A DNA stretch of 64,000 nt. Origin: Myxococcales bacterium (GTDB lineage: Bacteria; Myxococcota; Polyangia; Polyangiales; Polyangiaceae). Where the stretch lies: NCBI GenBank assembly GCA_003151595.1, contig PLXW01000060.1, positions 1 through 64,000 of the forward strand, written 5' to 3'. The position numbers were made by a program, and so were the translations under genes. Below are positions 44,969 through 55,090 of this stretch, piece by piece (the stretch's first letter is position 1; each line of letters begins with the position of its first letter). Under the pieces are notes generated by a model, which was given only the letters and a program-made list of their open reading frames with translations, was not told the origin of the DNA and made no database searches.

Positions 44969-47900
44969 TTGATCTCCAGTCGCATCGTTCGCAATCGCAT
45001 TCCCAGCGCGCCGCCCGTCGCAACGAAAGCCGCCCCCGCCAGCCTCACGACATGGGTTGATCTCGTTCAACGGCTCGCCGCCGAGAAACCTGAGGAGCTC
45101 GCGTACACTTTTCTTCCGCCGGGGGGGACGAACGCGGGCGGCAAGGCCGGCGAGGGAGGGAAGGGGACCTCGCTCACGTTCAAGGCGCTCGACGAGCGGG
45201 CGCGCGCGATCGCGGCGCGGTTGCAGCAGGAAGGAGTGAAGGCGGCACCGGGCGCGCGCGCGCTCCTTCTGTACCCGCCGGGCCTCGAGTACATCACCGG
45301 GTTCTTCGGCTGCCTCTACGCCGGTGTGGTCGCCGTCCCGGCTTACCCGCCGGACCGAACGCGGCTGGCGCGAACGCTCCCGCGCATCAAGGCGATCGCG
45401 GCCGACGCGAAGGCGACGCTCGTTCTCACGACGCGCGCGATCCTCGCCGGCGGCGATCTGGAGGCCGCGCGCCTCGATCTCGACGGCCTCACCACCGTGA
45501 CGACCGACGACGCGCGCTCGAGCGACGCAGGCGCGTGGCGCGATGTCGGAGTGACGGTCGATTCCGTCGCGCTCCTTCAGTACACGTCGGGGTCCACGTC
45601 GACTCCGTCGGGCGTCATCCTCACGCACGGCAACATGCTGCACAACGCGGCGATCCAGCAGCGCGCCTGGAGCCTCACGCCCGATTCGATCGGCGTCTCG
45701 TGGCTGCCGCTCTACCACGACCTCGGCGTCATCTCGTGTCTGCTCCAGCCCGTGTTCACCGGGTTTCACACGGTGATGCTCTCGCCGGCCGACTTCATTC
45801 AGAAGCCGCTCCGCTGGTTGGAAGCGATCGCGCGCTTCGGCGGAACCTTCTGCGGCGGTCCCAACTTCGCCTTCGAGCTGTGCGTGCAGAAGACGACCGA
45901 AGCGGAACGCGCGAAGCTCGACTTGAGCACGTGGGAGACGGCGTTCAACGGCGCCGAGCCGATCCGCCCCGAGTCGCTCGATCGCTTCGCCGAAGCGTTC
46001 GCGGTCGCGGGCTTCAAGAAGAGCGCGCTCTATCCTTGCTACGGGCTCGCCGAGACGAACTTCGTCTCCGGCATGCGCCCGGGCGCCGGCGCGACGATCG
46101 GCCGCTTCGAAGTCGCGGGGCTCGAGCGCGGTGACGTCGTCGTCGCGACCGGCGACGAAGACGCGAGCGTGAAGACGCGCGCGCTCGTGAGCTGCGGCGA
46201 GATCCCGACCGAGCAGACGCTGGCCATCGTCGATCCGGAGACGACCCTCGCGTGCGCCGCCGGCCGCGTCGGCGAAGTCTGGATCTCGGGCGGGAGCGTG
46301 GGGCTCGGCTACTGGGGGCGCCCCGAAGTCTCCGACGCGATCTTCCGCGCGCGCTCGTCTTCGTTCGGCGCGACCGAGTTCCTGCGCACGGGGGACCTCG
46401 GCTTCGTCGAAGGGGGCCACCTCTATCTGACGGGTCGCCTGAAGGACCTCATCATCGTCCGCGGCGCGAACCACTACCCGCAGGACATCGAGCACGTCGT
46501 CGAGCGGTCGCACGCAGCGATGCGCGCGGGTTGCTCGGCGGCGTTCGCCATCGAGCACGAGGACGGCGAGCGGGTCGTCGTGGTGCAAGAGGTCGCGAGC
46601 GCGACGCGCATCGAGCTCGACGCGGCCATCGAAGCGGCGCGCGCGGCGGTCCTTCGCGAGCACGAGATCGCGCTTCACGCGATCGTGCTGGTGAAGCCGG
46701 GGACGATCGCGAAGACGACGAGCGGCAAGATTCAGCGACGCGCGTGCAAGGCGTCGTTCCTCGAAGGGACGCTGGACGTCGTGGTCGAGTGGCATCGCGG
46801 CGTCCGGCCGTCGTCGGCGCCGCGCGCGTCGGTCGCTGCGCCCGCCGTCGCGCCCGCAGCAGTCGGAGGGAAGACGCGATCCGCGGTCGCGATCCAGGAG
46901 TGGCTGGTCGCCAACCTCTCCAGCCAGTTGAAGGTGGACCCGCGCCACGTCGACGTGCGCGAGCCGTTCGCCAGCTACGGCCTCGACTCGCTGGCCGCGA
47001 CCGAGCTCTCCGGCGCGCTCGAAGCGTGGCTCGAACGCCGCGTCGAGCCGACCGCGGTCTACGAGCACCCGACGATCGAAGCGCTCGCCAAGCACCTCGC
47101 GACCGGCCTCACGCTCCCGTCGTGGACGCCGCCGAACCCGGGCCGCCCCGAGCGTCGTCCGGCCGAGGAGCCGATCGCGATCGTCGGGATCGGTTGCCGA
47201 TTCCCCGGTGGCGATTCGCCCGCCGCCTTCTGGTCGATGCTTCGCGACGGCGTCGACGCCGTGACCGAGGTCCCCGCGTCGCGATGGAACGCCGCGCGGA
47301 TCTTCGACGCCGATGCGTCGCAGGCCGGCAAGACGAACTCGCGCTGGGGAGGCTTCCTCGGCGAGGTCGATCGCTTCGACCCGCTCTTCTTCGGCATCTC
47401 GCCGCGTGAGGCGCGCCACATGGATCCGCAGCAACGACTGCTCCTCGAGGTGGCGTGGGAAGCGCTCGAGGACGCGGGGCAGATCCCCGACGCGCTGCGC
47501 GGAAGCGCGACGGGCGTGTTCCTGGGAATGACGACCGAAGACTACGGCCACATGCAGTGGAACCGCCCCGAAGCGATCGACATGTACTCGGCCACCGGCA
47601 CGCTCAGCAGCGTCGCGGCCGGTCGCATCTCGTACGTGTTCGACCTCCGCGGACCGAGCTTGTCGATCGACACGGCGTGCTCGTCGTCGCTCGTCGCCAT
47701 CCACTACGCCTGCCAGAGCCTGTGGAACGGCGAGGCCACGATGGCGCTCGCAGGCGGCGTGAACTTGATGCTCACGCCGGAGAACGGAATCAGCCAGACC
47801 AAGCTCGGCGCGCTCTCGGCCGACGGTCGATGCAAGGCCTTCGACGCCAGCGCCGACGGCTTCGTTCGCGGCGAAGGCGCGGGACTCGTCGTGCTCAAGC

Positions 47901-50900
47901 CCTTGTCGCAGGCGGTGGCCGACGGCGATCGCATCTACGCGGTCATCCGCGGATCGGCCGTCAACCAGGACGGCCGTTCGAACGGCCTCACCGCGCCGAA
48001 CCCGCAAGCGCAGCGCGCGGTGCTCCGCGACGCCTACCGGCACGCGGGCGTCTCGCCGGGCGCAGTCCAGTACATCGAAGCGCACGGCACCGGGACGCCG
48101 CTCGGCGATCCGATGGAGCTCCAGGCGCTCGGTCGCGTGCTCGCCACCGATCGCGCTACGGACGACGTGTGCGCCATCGGATCGGTGAAGACGAACATCG
48201 GCCACCTCGAGTCGGCGGCGGGCATCGCCGGCATCCTCAAGACCGCGCTCGCCCTCCACCACGAGTCGATCCCGGCGAGCCTCCACTTCAAGCAAGCCAA
48301 CCCGCTCATCGCCTTCGAGAAGCTCCACCTCCGCGTTCAAGATCAGACGGCCGATTGGTTCCGTGGCGACAAGCCGCGCATCGCGGGCGTCAGCGCCTTC
48401 GGAATCGGCGGCACCAACGCGCACGTCGTCCTCGCCGAAGCCCCGGTGAGTCTTCGCGCCAACGTCCGCGAGCCGTCGCGTTACGCGCTCCCCATCTCGG
48501 CTCGCACGCGCGACGCGCTCGTCGCCTTGGCGCGCGCTTACGCCGCGTCGTTGAACGTCGGGGCGCTCCGCGAAGTGCCGCTCTCCTCCATTTGCTACAC
48601 CGCCGGCGCGCGGCGCGGACACATGGAGCATCGCCTCTGCGTCGTGGCGCGCGATCGCGCCGAGCTCGTGGCCCGGCTCACGGCGTTCGCCGCGGGCGAG
48701 ATCGTGTCGGGCGTCTACACGGGGCGCGACGCGGGGCTCACGGTGAGCGACGTGGCGCCGGCGATGACGCACGACTCGCTCGCCGCGCTCTACGTGAGCG
48801 GTCACGACGTCGACTTCGCGGCGCTTCACGGCGGTGTGCGCGACGTGGTCACGCTCCCGTCGTACGCCTGGCAGCGCGCGCGTCACTGGCTCGCCGATCT
48901 CGCCCCTGTCTCCGCTGCCTCTGCGCCGACGCGCGAGGCGAGCGGCACGCACCCGCTCCTGGCGCGGCACATCGAGACGACCTCGCGCGAGCTGCTCTGG
49001 GAGGTCGACGTGACCCCCGACTCGCACGGGTTCGTCCAGGACCACGTCCTCGGTGGCGCGCGTGTCTTCCCGGGGCTGGCGTACGTCGCCATGGTGCTCG
49101 CAGGGGCGAGCGAAGCGCTCGGTGAAGGTCCCTTCGAAGCGAAGGACATCGAGCTGCTCGCGGCGATGTTCGTCGGCGACGACGAGGCGCGCGTCGTGCA
49201 GCTCTCGCTCGCGCCCGACGCGAACTTCGCAGGGGCCGCGTTCAGCGTCTCCAGCCGTGCGCGCACGGCGAGTCGCGCGAGTGCGCGCGCCGCGGAGTGG
49301 ACGCTCCACGCCAGGGGGCGCGTCGAGCGTGCGAGCGACGATCGTGGAGCGGACGTGCACCTCGATGAAACGGTCGGCGACCGCTGCGACCAGCGCGTCT
49401 CGAGCGAGGCGTTCTACGAGAGCCTTCGCGCGGCCGGCACCGAGTACGGCCCGCGATTCCGCGGCGTGACGTCGATCGTGCGCCGCGACGGGGAGGCGCT
49501 CGGCGAGATCGTCGTGCCGGCGAGCCTCGCGTCCGAGCTCGGACCCTACTCGTTCCACCCCGCGCTCCTCGACGCCTGCGCGCAGGTCCTCCTGGCCACG
49601 CAAGCGTCGATGCACCCGTTCATGCCCGTTCGCATCGCGCGAATCCGGATCCATGCGCGCCCCCGCCTCGCGCCGGGCGACACGCTTCGGAGTCACGCGC
49701 GCATGACCGACGGCAACGCCGATGACGCGGGCGCGCTCCGCGGAGACGTGCGCGTGTACGACGGCGCGGAGCTCGTCGCCGAGATCGTCGGCGCGGACGT
49801 CCAGCGCCTCGATCGGATGCAGCGCGCGCGTACGTCGGACGTCACGTCGTACGACCTCGTGTGGAACGCGACCCCGCGCGCCAGCGTGACCCGCGGAGAG
49901 CCCGCGACCTGGCTGCTCCTCACCGATCGTCAGGGGGTCAGCGATTCGCTGGCGTCGCAGCTCGTCGCGCGCGGCGATGCGTGCGTCTTGATCGCTTCAC
50001 GCGATCACGGCGCCGAAACGATTCGCGCCGCCCTGAAGCAGGCCACGGCCGCGGGCCGACCGCCGCTTCGCACCATCGTGCATCTCGCGAGCCTCGACGC
50101 GACCTCGCTCGCGCCGACGCACGCCGAGCTCCTCGCCGCGCGTGACCAGGGATGCGCGATGCTCGCCGCGATCACGCGAGAGCTCGTTGCGCTCCCGAAC
50201 CCGCCGCGCGTGTGGACGGTGACGCGCGGAGCGCAGAGCGTGGGTGACGCGCAGGGCGAGGTCGCCGCCGCGCAAGCGCCGATCTGGGGCTTCGGACGCG
50301 CGCTCGGCATCGAGTGCCCGCAGGTCTGGGGAGGGCTCCTCGATCTCGATCGCACCGAGTCGTCCCCCGACGCGCATGCGCGCGCCATCGTCGAAGCGGT
50401 CGACGGCGGCGCCGGCGAAGATCAGCTCGCCGTTCGCGGGGATGCCCGCTACGTGGCGCGGATCGTTCCGCGCACCGAGGCGGCGGCGGGCGCTCCGTTC
50501 TCGTGTCGCGCCGACGGCGCGTACCTCGTCACCGGTGGCCTCGGTGGGCTCGGACTCAGCGTGGCCAAGCGCCTCGTCGATCGTGGCGCGCGCGAGCTCC
50601 TCTTGATGGGGCGAACGCCGCTCCCTCCGCGCGCGGAGTGGGACCAGCTCGAAGGAGAAGTCGCCACGCGCGTCGCCGCCGTTCGCGCGATGGAAGCGCT
50701 CGGCGCACGAGTGCACGTCGCGGCCTGCGACGTCGCCGACCAAGCCGACCTCGCGCGCGCTCTCGCCGCCTTCTCCAGGACGACGAAGACCCCGATTCGC
50801 GGAGTCGTTCACGCCGCCGGCGCCGGCCGCCTCTCGCCCGTCGCCGATCTGACGGACGCGGACTTCGACGCCGACTTCCGACCGAAGGTGCTCGGCGCTT

Positions 50901-52579
50901 CGAACCTCGACCGTCTCCTCGAAGGCCAGCCGCTCGACTTCTTCGTCCTCTACTCGTCGCTGTCCGCCGTCCTCCCGTCGCCGATGTTCGCGGGCTACGC
51001 GGCGTCGAACGCCTTCCTCGAGGCGCTCGCTCGCAATCGTCACGCGCACGGAAAGCCGGCGCTCTGCATCCACTGGGGGATGTGGGCCGAGACCGGCATG
51101 GCCGCGCGCGCGCATGCGAACGCGAAGCTCGATGGACGGGGACGCGACTGGAAGTCCGGGAGCCTCACCAACGACGAGGCGCTCGCTCTTCAAGAGAGCC
51201 TCCTCGCGCAGCACGCCACCGTCGCCATCGCGACGCGCACGCAGTGGAGCGAGCTCGCGCGCGATCCCGCGTTCGCGCGCCTGCCGCTCCTCTCATCGCT
51301 CCTTCGCCAGACGACGGCGCCTGCGCCCGCCGCTCCCACGGCGTCCACGCCGCCGAAGCTCGATCGCGTCGCCCTCACCTCGAGCCCGCCCGAAGCGCAG
51401 GTCGACCTGCTCACGGCGTATATGACCTCGATCGTCGAAGAGGTGCTGGCCCTCGACGCGCGCACGCTCGACGAAAAGGAACCGCTCGATACGGTCGGCT
51501 ACGACTCGCTCGCGGCGGTCGACGTCCAGATGCGCATCGCGAAGGATCTCGCGCTCGACGTGCCGCTCCTCGGCCTGCTCCAGCGCGGCACGGCGCGCGA
51601 TCTCGCGACGCGGATCGCGAAGCAGCTGCGCCCTGCGGCATCCACGGCGCCCGCCGCGCCGAGCGAGCCCGTGCCCGCGAACGTGGAGCCCATCAAGTCC
51701 GCGCTTCGCCCGATCGCAACGGCGAGCGATCGCTCGATCGCGCCGCGCGAGATCAACGCCTCGCTCTCCATGTACGCCGCGCGCACGCCGACGCTTCCGC
51801 CGGCGACGCACACCAACAGCTACGCCCTCGGTGGCCGCGACGTCGTCCTCGTCGAGCCTGCGACGCCGTTCGAGTCCGAGCAGCGCGCGTGGATCGAGTG
51901 GGTGCGCGGACTCGCCTCTTCGGGGCGTCGCCCCGTCGCGATCTTCGCCACGCACCACCACGACGATCACGTCGGCGGTCTCGACGTCCTCTCGCGTGAG
52001 CTCGATCTGCCGGTGTGGATGCACAAGGAGACGTGGGCTCGCATCGGCGGCGCCCAGCCCGGGCGCCTGCTCGAAGATGGCGACGCGATCCACCTCGACG
52101 GGCCCACGCCCGAAACGTGGACCGTGCTCCACACGCCCGGACACACGCACGGACACCTCTGCCTCTGGAACGCCGACACCAAGACGATCGTCGCCGGCGA
52201 CATGGTTGCGAGCGTCGGGACGATCCTCATCGCGCCCGGCGACGGCGACATGCAGACGTACCTCGCGCAGCTCGATCGGCTCGCCAAGCTCGGCGCCGCG
52301 TGGGCGCTCCCGGCGCACGGCCCGGCGATCGAAGCGCCGACCGCCCTATTCCGCGAGTACATCCAGGAGCGCGTGACCCGCGAGCGGGACGTGTTTCAAG
52401 CGGTCGTCGACGCCGGCGCGCGCGGCGGCAGCCCCGAGAAGCTCGTCGGAGTCGCGTACGCCGATGCGCCCCCCCACACGTGGCCCATCGGGATGCTCAG
52501 CCTGCGCTCGCACCTCGAGAAGCTTCGGCGTGAAGGACGCGTCGTCGAGAGCGACGGTCTCTATCGCGCCTGCGGGTGA
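44969..52579 (+). CDS. FAAL-ACP-KS-DH-KR-ACP-metallo-beta-lactamase megaenzyme
   Basis: 2,536 residues, TTG start. Domains: fatty acyl-AMP ligase (about 22-612, YTSGSTSTPSGV), ACP1 (640-712, Ser674 in GLDSL), KS (735-1160, Cys904 in DTACSSSL, EAHGTGTPLGD, TNIGHLES), a 160-residue linker where the acyltransferase is missing, DH (1325-1620, His1359 and Asp1535), KR (1628-2085, TGGLGGLG, Tyr2010), ACP2 (2140-2212, Ser2180 in GYDSL), and a metallo-beta-lactamase domain (2268-2536) with HHHDDH at 2329-2334, later His and Asp ligands and a short winged-helix tail as in LACTB2. It should activate a free fatty acid, extend it once using malonyl supplied in trans, reduce and dehydrate it, and perhaps release it by the terminal hydrolase. 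Release chemistry is inferred. Confidence 0.95.
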   Translation: MISSRIVRNRIPSAPPVATKAAPASLTTWVDLVQRLAAEKPEELAYTFLPPGGTNAGGKAGEGGKGTSLTFKALDERARAIAARLQQEGVKAAPGARALLLYPPGLEYITGFFGCLYAGVVAVPAYPPDRTRLARTLPRIKAIAADAKATLVLTTRAILAGGDLEAARLDLDGLTTVTTDDARSSDAGAWRDVGVTVDSVALLQYTSGSTSTPSGVILTHGNMLHNAAIQQRAWSLTPDSIGVSWLPLYHDLGVISCLLQPVFTGFHTVMLSPADFIQKPLRWLEAIARFGGTFCGGPNFAFELCVQKTTEAERAKLDLSTWETAFNGAEPIRPESLDRFAEAFAVAGFKKSALYPCYGLAETNFVSGMRPGAGATIGRFEVAGLERGDVVVATGDEDASVKTRALVSCGEIPTEQTLAIVDPETTLACAAGRVGEVWISGGSVGLGYWGRPEVSDAIFRARSSSFGATEFLRTGDLGFVEGGHLYLTGRLKDLIIVRGANHYPQDIEHVVERSHAAMRAGCSAAFAIEHEDGERVVVVQEVASATRIELDAAIEAARAAVLREHEIALHAIVLVKPGTIAKTTSGKIQRRACKASFLEGTLDVVVEWHRGVRPSSAPRASVAAPAVAPAAVGGKTRSAVAIQEWLVANLSSQLKVDPRHVDVREPFASYGLDSLAATELSGALEAWLERRVEPTAVYEHPTIEALAKHLATGLTLPSWTPPNPGRPERRPAEEPIAIVGIGCRFPGGDSPAAFWSMLRDGVDAVTEVPASRWNAARIFDADASQAGKTNSRWGGFLGEVDRFDPLFFGISPREARHMDPQQRLLLEVAWEALEDAGQIPDALRGSATGVFLGMTTEDYGHMQWNRPEAIDMYSATGTLSSVAAGRISYVFDLRGPSLSIDTACSSSLVAIHYACQSLWNGEATMALAGGVNLMLTPENGISQTKLGALSADGRCKAFDASADGFVRGEGAGLVVLKPLSQAVADGDRIYAVIRGSAVNQDGRSNGLTAPNPQAQRAVLRDAYRHAGVSPGAVQYIEAHGTGTPLGDPMELQALGRVLATDRATDDVCAIGSVKTNIGHLESAAGIAGILKTALALHHESIPASLHFKQANPLIAFEKLHLRVQDQTADWFRGDKPRIAGVSAFGIGGTNAHVVLAEAPVSLRANVREPSRYALPISARTRDALVALARAYAASLNVGALREVPLSSICYTAGARRGHMEHRLCVVARDRAELVARLTAFAAGEIVSGVYTGRDAGLTVSDVAPAMTHDSLAALYVSGHDVDFAALHGGVRDVVTLPSYAWQRARHWLADLAPVSAASAPTREASGTHPLLARHIETTSRELLWEVDVTPDSHGFVQDHVLGGARVFPGLAYVAMVLAGASEALGEGPFEAKDIELLAAMFVGDDEARVVQLSLAPDANFAGAAFSVSSRARTASRASARAAEWTLHARGRVERASDDRGADVHLDETVGDRCDQRVSSEAFYESLRAAGTEYGPRFRGVTSIVRRDGEALGEIVVPASLASELGPYSFHPALLDACAQVLLATQASMHPFMPVRIARIRIHARPRLAPGDTLRSHARMTDGNADDAGALRGDVRVYDGAELVAEIVGADVQRLDRMQRARTSDVTSYDLVWNATPRASVTRGEPATWLLLTDRQGVSDSLASQLVARGDACVLIASRDHGAETIRAALKQATAAGRPPLRTIVHLASLDATSLAPTHAELLAARDQGCAMLAAITRELVALPNPPRVWTVTRGAQSVGDAQGEVAAAQAPIWGFGRALGIECPQVWGGLLDLDRTESSPDAHARAIVEAVDGGAGEDQLAVRGDARYVARIVPRTEAAAGAPFSCRADGAYLVTGGLGGLGLSVAKRLVDRGARELLLMGRTPLPPRAEWDQLEGEVATRVAAVRAMEALGARVHVAACDVADQADLARALAAFSRTTKTPIRGVVHAAGAGRLSPVADLTDADFDADFRPKVLGASNLDRLLEGQPLDFFVLYSSLSAVLPSPMFAGYAASNAFLEALARNRHAHGKPALCIHWGMWAETGMAARAHANAKLDGRGRDWKSGSLTNDEALALQESLLAQHATVAIATRTQWSELARDPAFARLPLLSSLLRQTTAPAPAAPTASTPPKLDRVALTSSPPEAQVDLLTAYMTSIVEEVLALDARTLDEKEPLDTVGYDSLAAVDVQMRIAKDLALDVPLLGLLQRGTARDLATRIAKQLRPAASTAPAAPSEPVPANVEPIKSALRPIATASDRSIAPREINASLSMYAARTPTLPPATHTNSYALGGRDVVLVEPATPFESEQRAWIEWVRGLASSGRRPVAIFATHHHDDHVGGLDVLSRELDLPVWMHKETWARIGGAQPGRLLEDGDAIHLDGPTPETWTVLHTPGHTHGHLCLWNADTKTIVAGDMVASVGTILIAPGDGDMQTYLAQLDRLAKLGAAWALPAHGPAIEAPTALFREYIQERVTRERDVFQAVVDAGARGGSPEKLVGVAYADAPPHTWPIGMLSLRSHLEKLRREGRVVESDGLYRACG

Positions 52580-52671
52580 ACGCGGCGCTCTCGCACCTCG
52601 TCCTTCGCGGGAATTCTCCGGACGCGATCGCTGTTCCCACGCGGCACGCGATGTGGAATGGAGAACGAGAG

Positions 52672-53355
52672 ATGACCTCGCGCCGAAATCGTGGCTCACC
52701 GTGGCTCCCCGCGTGGCTCGCGCTTCTCGTCGCCCCCGCGGGGTGCGCGTTCACGGACATCACGGTGCATCCGCCGCAGGGCGCGAACATCGTGGCTCCG
52801 TCGAACGTCGGTCGCGGCCGCGAGATCGTCGTCGCGATGCCGTTCACCGACGCTCGCGAGAACCGCGACCGCTGCGGCATGAAGAAGAACGGCTACAACT
52901 CGGACACCGCCGACGTTCACTGCGCCGTCCCCCCGACCGAGTGGGTCGCGCGCGCGCTGGCTGACGGCCTGGCGTCCTCCGGTTTCCGCGTCCTCCTCGA
53001 TCAGCCCGGCACGTCGCCGTCGACGCCGCGCATTAACGGCGACGTGATCCAGTTCTTCGTCGAGCCGAAGATCGACGCGCTCACGTTCGTCCCCGAAGCG
53101 GACATCGCCGTCACGCTGCACGTCACGTCGCCCACCGGGCTCGTCGCCGATCGCGAGTTCTATTTCAAGGCGGGCGAAGACACGTTCTTCGGCACCGACG
53201 ACACGTTCCAGGACTCGGTCGACGCCGCGACGAAGAAGGCGGTCGCTGCGATGATCGGCGCGATCACCGAGCTGCTCGATCGGTATCCGCAGCTCGGAGC
53301 GCTCGCTCCGCCCGTCGCGGTCTCCATGAGCGGCGAGAACGAGAGGCGACCATGA
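52672..53355 (+). CDS. Lipoprotein of YajG-like type
   Basis: 227 residues; the ATG at 52672 has a GGAG upstream and begins a signal ending APAGCAF. The mature part has IVVAMPFTDARENRDRCGMKKNGYN, WVARALADGLASSGF, and a C-terminal FQDSVDAATKKAVAAMIGAI. The arrangement resembles the YajG family of lipoproteins of unknown function. It starts 92 bases after the megaenzyme and overlaps the next small lipoprotein gene by four bases. Confidence 0.75.
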   Translation: MTSRRNRGSPWLPAWLALLVAPAGCAFTDITVHPPQGANIVAPSNVGRGREIVVAMPFTDARENRDRCGMKKNGYNSDTADVHCAVPPTEWVARALADGLASSGFRVLLDQPGTSPSTPRINGDVIQFFVEPKIDALTFVPEADIAVTLHVTSPTGLVADREFYFKAGEDTFFGTDDTFQDSVDAATKKAVAAMIGAITELLDRYPQLGALAPPVAVSMSGENERRP

Positions 53356-53540
53356 GCGCGCGTCTTCTCTTCGTCGGCCTCGTCGCGATGGTCCTCGCGG
53401 GGTGTGCGCGCTACGTGGTCATCGATCCGGACCTCGTCGCCTCGCGCAACGCACGCGACTGGACGATCCGCCGCGAGCCCGCGGGGGCAACGGCGAACGC
53501 CGCGACTCCGCCCGCTCCGCCTCCTGCCATCGCTCGCTGA
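53352..53540 (+). CDS. Small lipoprotein
   Basis: 62 residues; ATGA overlap with the preceding gene. Lipoprotein signal (VGLVAMVLAGCARY) and a short mature part ending in Ala/Pro residues. No family recognised. It is convergent with a Ser/Thr kinase gene, with no bases between the two stop codons. Confidence 0.65.
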   Translation: MSARLLFVGLVAMVLAGCARYVVIDPDLVASRNARDWTIRREPAGATANAATPPAPPPAIAR

Positions 53541-54986
53541 CTAGGGCGCCTCGTACGGATCGTCGTCCGCGCTCGCCGGCGCAGGGTCGGCGACGGGCGA
53601 ACTCGCGACCGGCGCGTTCGCCGCCGGTGCGCTTGCGACGGGCGTACGACGCTCGTGGTGACGCTTGACCGGCGGAGGAGGCGTCGGCGTGGGAGGCGAC
53701 GGAGAGCTCGCTGCGGGACTCACCGGGACGCTGGACGCCGGGACCACCGCGCTGGCGATCGGCGCCGTAGGCGTCGGAAGAACGGGGAGCATCGCTGCCG
53801 TCAGAGGTTCGGGCGCCGGCGCGGCGGCGGCGATCGGCCACTCGAGATGAAGCGGACCGGCGCGATGGACCACGGTCCCCGTCGCTACTCCGATCGCCGC
53901 CAGCGCGAGGATCGATCCTACGAGGTAGCCGGACATTCGCGGGCGCCGCGCCGGAACATCCGCGAGGATCGCCGCGGCCGTCGGCTTCATCGTGCCGACC
54001 CCGCTCCCGCTCCACGACGGCGATCGCGACTTCGGCACTCCATCGATCACCCGCGCGATCGACTCGGCCGACGCACGCGCGCTCGCCGATCCGAACGGCG
54101 CCAGCGCGCGCGCGAGCTCGGCGACGTTCGCGAAGCGCTTGGCGCTCTCCTTCTCCAGGCAGCGCGCGATGACGACCGCGATCTCGCCCGGCGCATCCGC
54201 GCGCAGCTCGACGAGCGGGACGGGCGCCCCTTGAAGCACGCGCGCGCACACCTCGGTCGTCGACGAGCCGTCGAACGCGATCCGCCCAGTGAGCAGCTCA
54301 TAGAGGAGCGTGCCCAGCGACCAGATGTCCGATCGCTGATCGGCGGTGGCCGACGACGTCATCTGCTCCGGCGACATGTACTGCGGCGACCCCATCACGA
54401 GCGACGGCAGCGTCGGGTGCGATCCCGGCTTGCTGGCACCCGACATCCCGCGCGGCATCTTCGAGATCCCGAAATCGAGAACCTTCACGCACGGCGACCC
54501 GTCGGCGCGGTGGGTGAGGAAGAGGTTCGCCGGCTTGAGATCGCGATGGATGATCCCGAGGGCGTGCGCCTCGCCGATCGCCTCACACGCCTGGAGGAGC
54601 ATGTCGACCGCAGCGGGGACGGGGAGGGGGCCGATCTCGCGAAGGAGCGCGTCGAGATCCTTCCCGGCGAGGTACTCCATCACGAGATACGCGCGACCGG
54701 ACACGACGCCCACGTCGAGCATCCGCACGACGTGCTCGCTGCGAATCTTGATCGCGGTCTTTCCTTCTTGAACGAAGCGCTCGACGACCGCGGGATCGTC
54801 GCAGCAATCCGGAAGAAGGATCTTGATGGCCACCATCTCGTCGAAACCCAGGTGCTTCGCGCCGACGACTGCGGCCATGCCGCCGACTCCGAGCACCGAT
54901 CCGATGCGGTACTTGCCGTCGAAGAGCTCACCCTCGCGCGGGAGGTCGCGCATCAGGTTGGTGCTGGCCGGCGTCTCGTAAGTCAT
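53541..54986 (-). CDS. Membrane-anchored Ser/Thr protein kinase
   Basis: 481 residues from the ATG at 54984-54986; the open frame extends 66 codons further but has no domain there. Hanks-type kinase at about 26-295: VLGVGGMAAVVGA loop, Lys55, IIHRDLKPAN (Asp149), DFGISK (Asp171), SPQYMSPEQ. One membrane helix at about 352-373. The extracytoplasmic tail is a low-complexity Pro/Ala/Ser stretch. No sensor is recognised. Three similar GTGCAYGCG-type motifs lie upstream. Confidence 0.93.
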   Translation of the reverse strand: MTYETPASTNLMRDLPREGELFDGKYRIGSVLGVGGMAAVVGAKHLGFDEMVAIKILLPDCCDDPAVVERFVQEGKTAIKIRSEHVVRMLDVGVVSGRAYLVMEYLAGKDLDALLREIGPLPVPAAVDMLLQACEAIGEAHALGIIHRDLKPANLFLTHRADGSPCVKVLDFGISKMPRGMSGASKPGSHPTLPSLVMGSPQYMSPEQMTSSATADQRSDIWSLGTLLYELLTGRIAFDGSSTTEVCARVLQGAPVPLVELRADAPGEIAVVIARCLEKESAKRFANVAELARALAPFGSASARASAESIARVIDGVPKSRSPSWSGSGVGTMKPTAAAILADVPARRPRMSGYLVGSILALAAIGVATGTVVHRAGPLHLEWPIAAAAPAPEPLTAAMLPVLPTPTAPIASAVVPASSVPVSPAASSPSPPTPTPPPPVKRHHERRTPVASAPAANAPVASSPVADPAPASADDDPYEAP

Positions 54987-55090
54987 CCCACGTATCAAAG
55001 CGAATTCCGCGCCATGGTGCGTCACCTTCGGGGCCGCCGAGTCGAAGCGCTCGCGACCGCGCGAAACCGCGCGCTTTCGCCACACGGGGC

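Noticed and set aside
44867..49696. Open frame of about 1,600 codons on the minus strand opposite the megaenzyme
   Set aside because: It is antisense to a multi-domain protein with intact motifs, has no recognisable domain and is highly charged and Arg-rich, as expected from GC-rich shadow frames.
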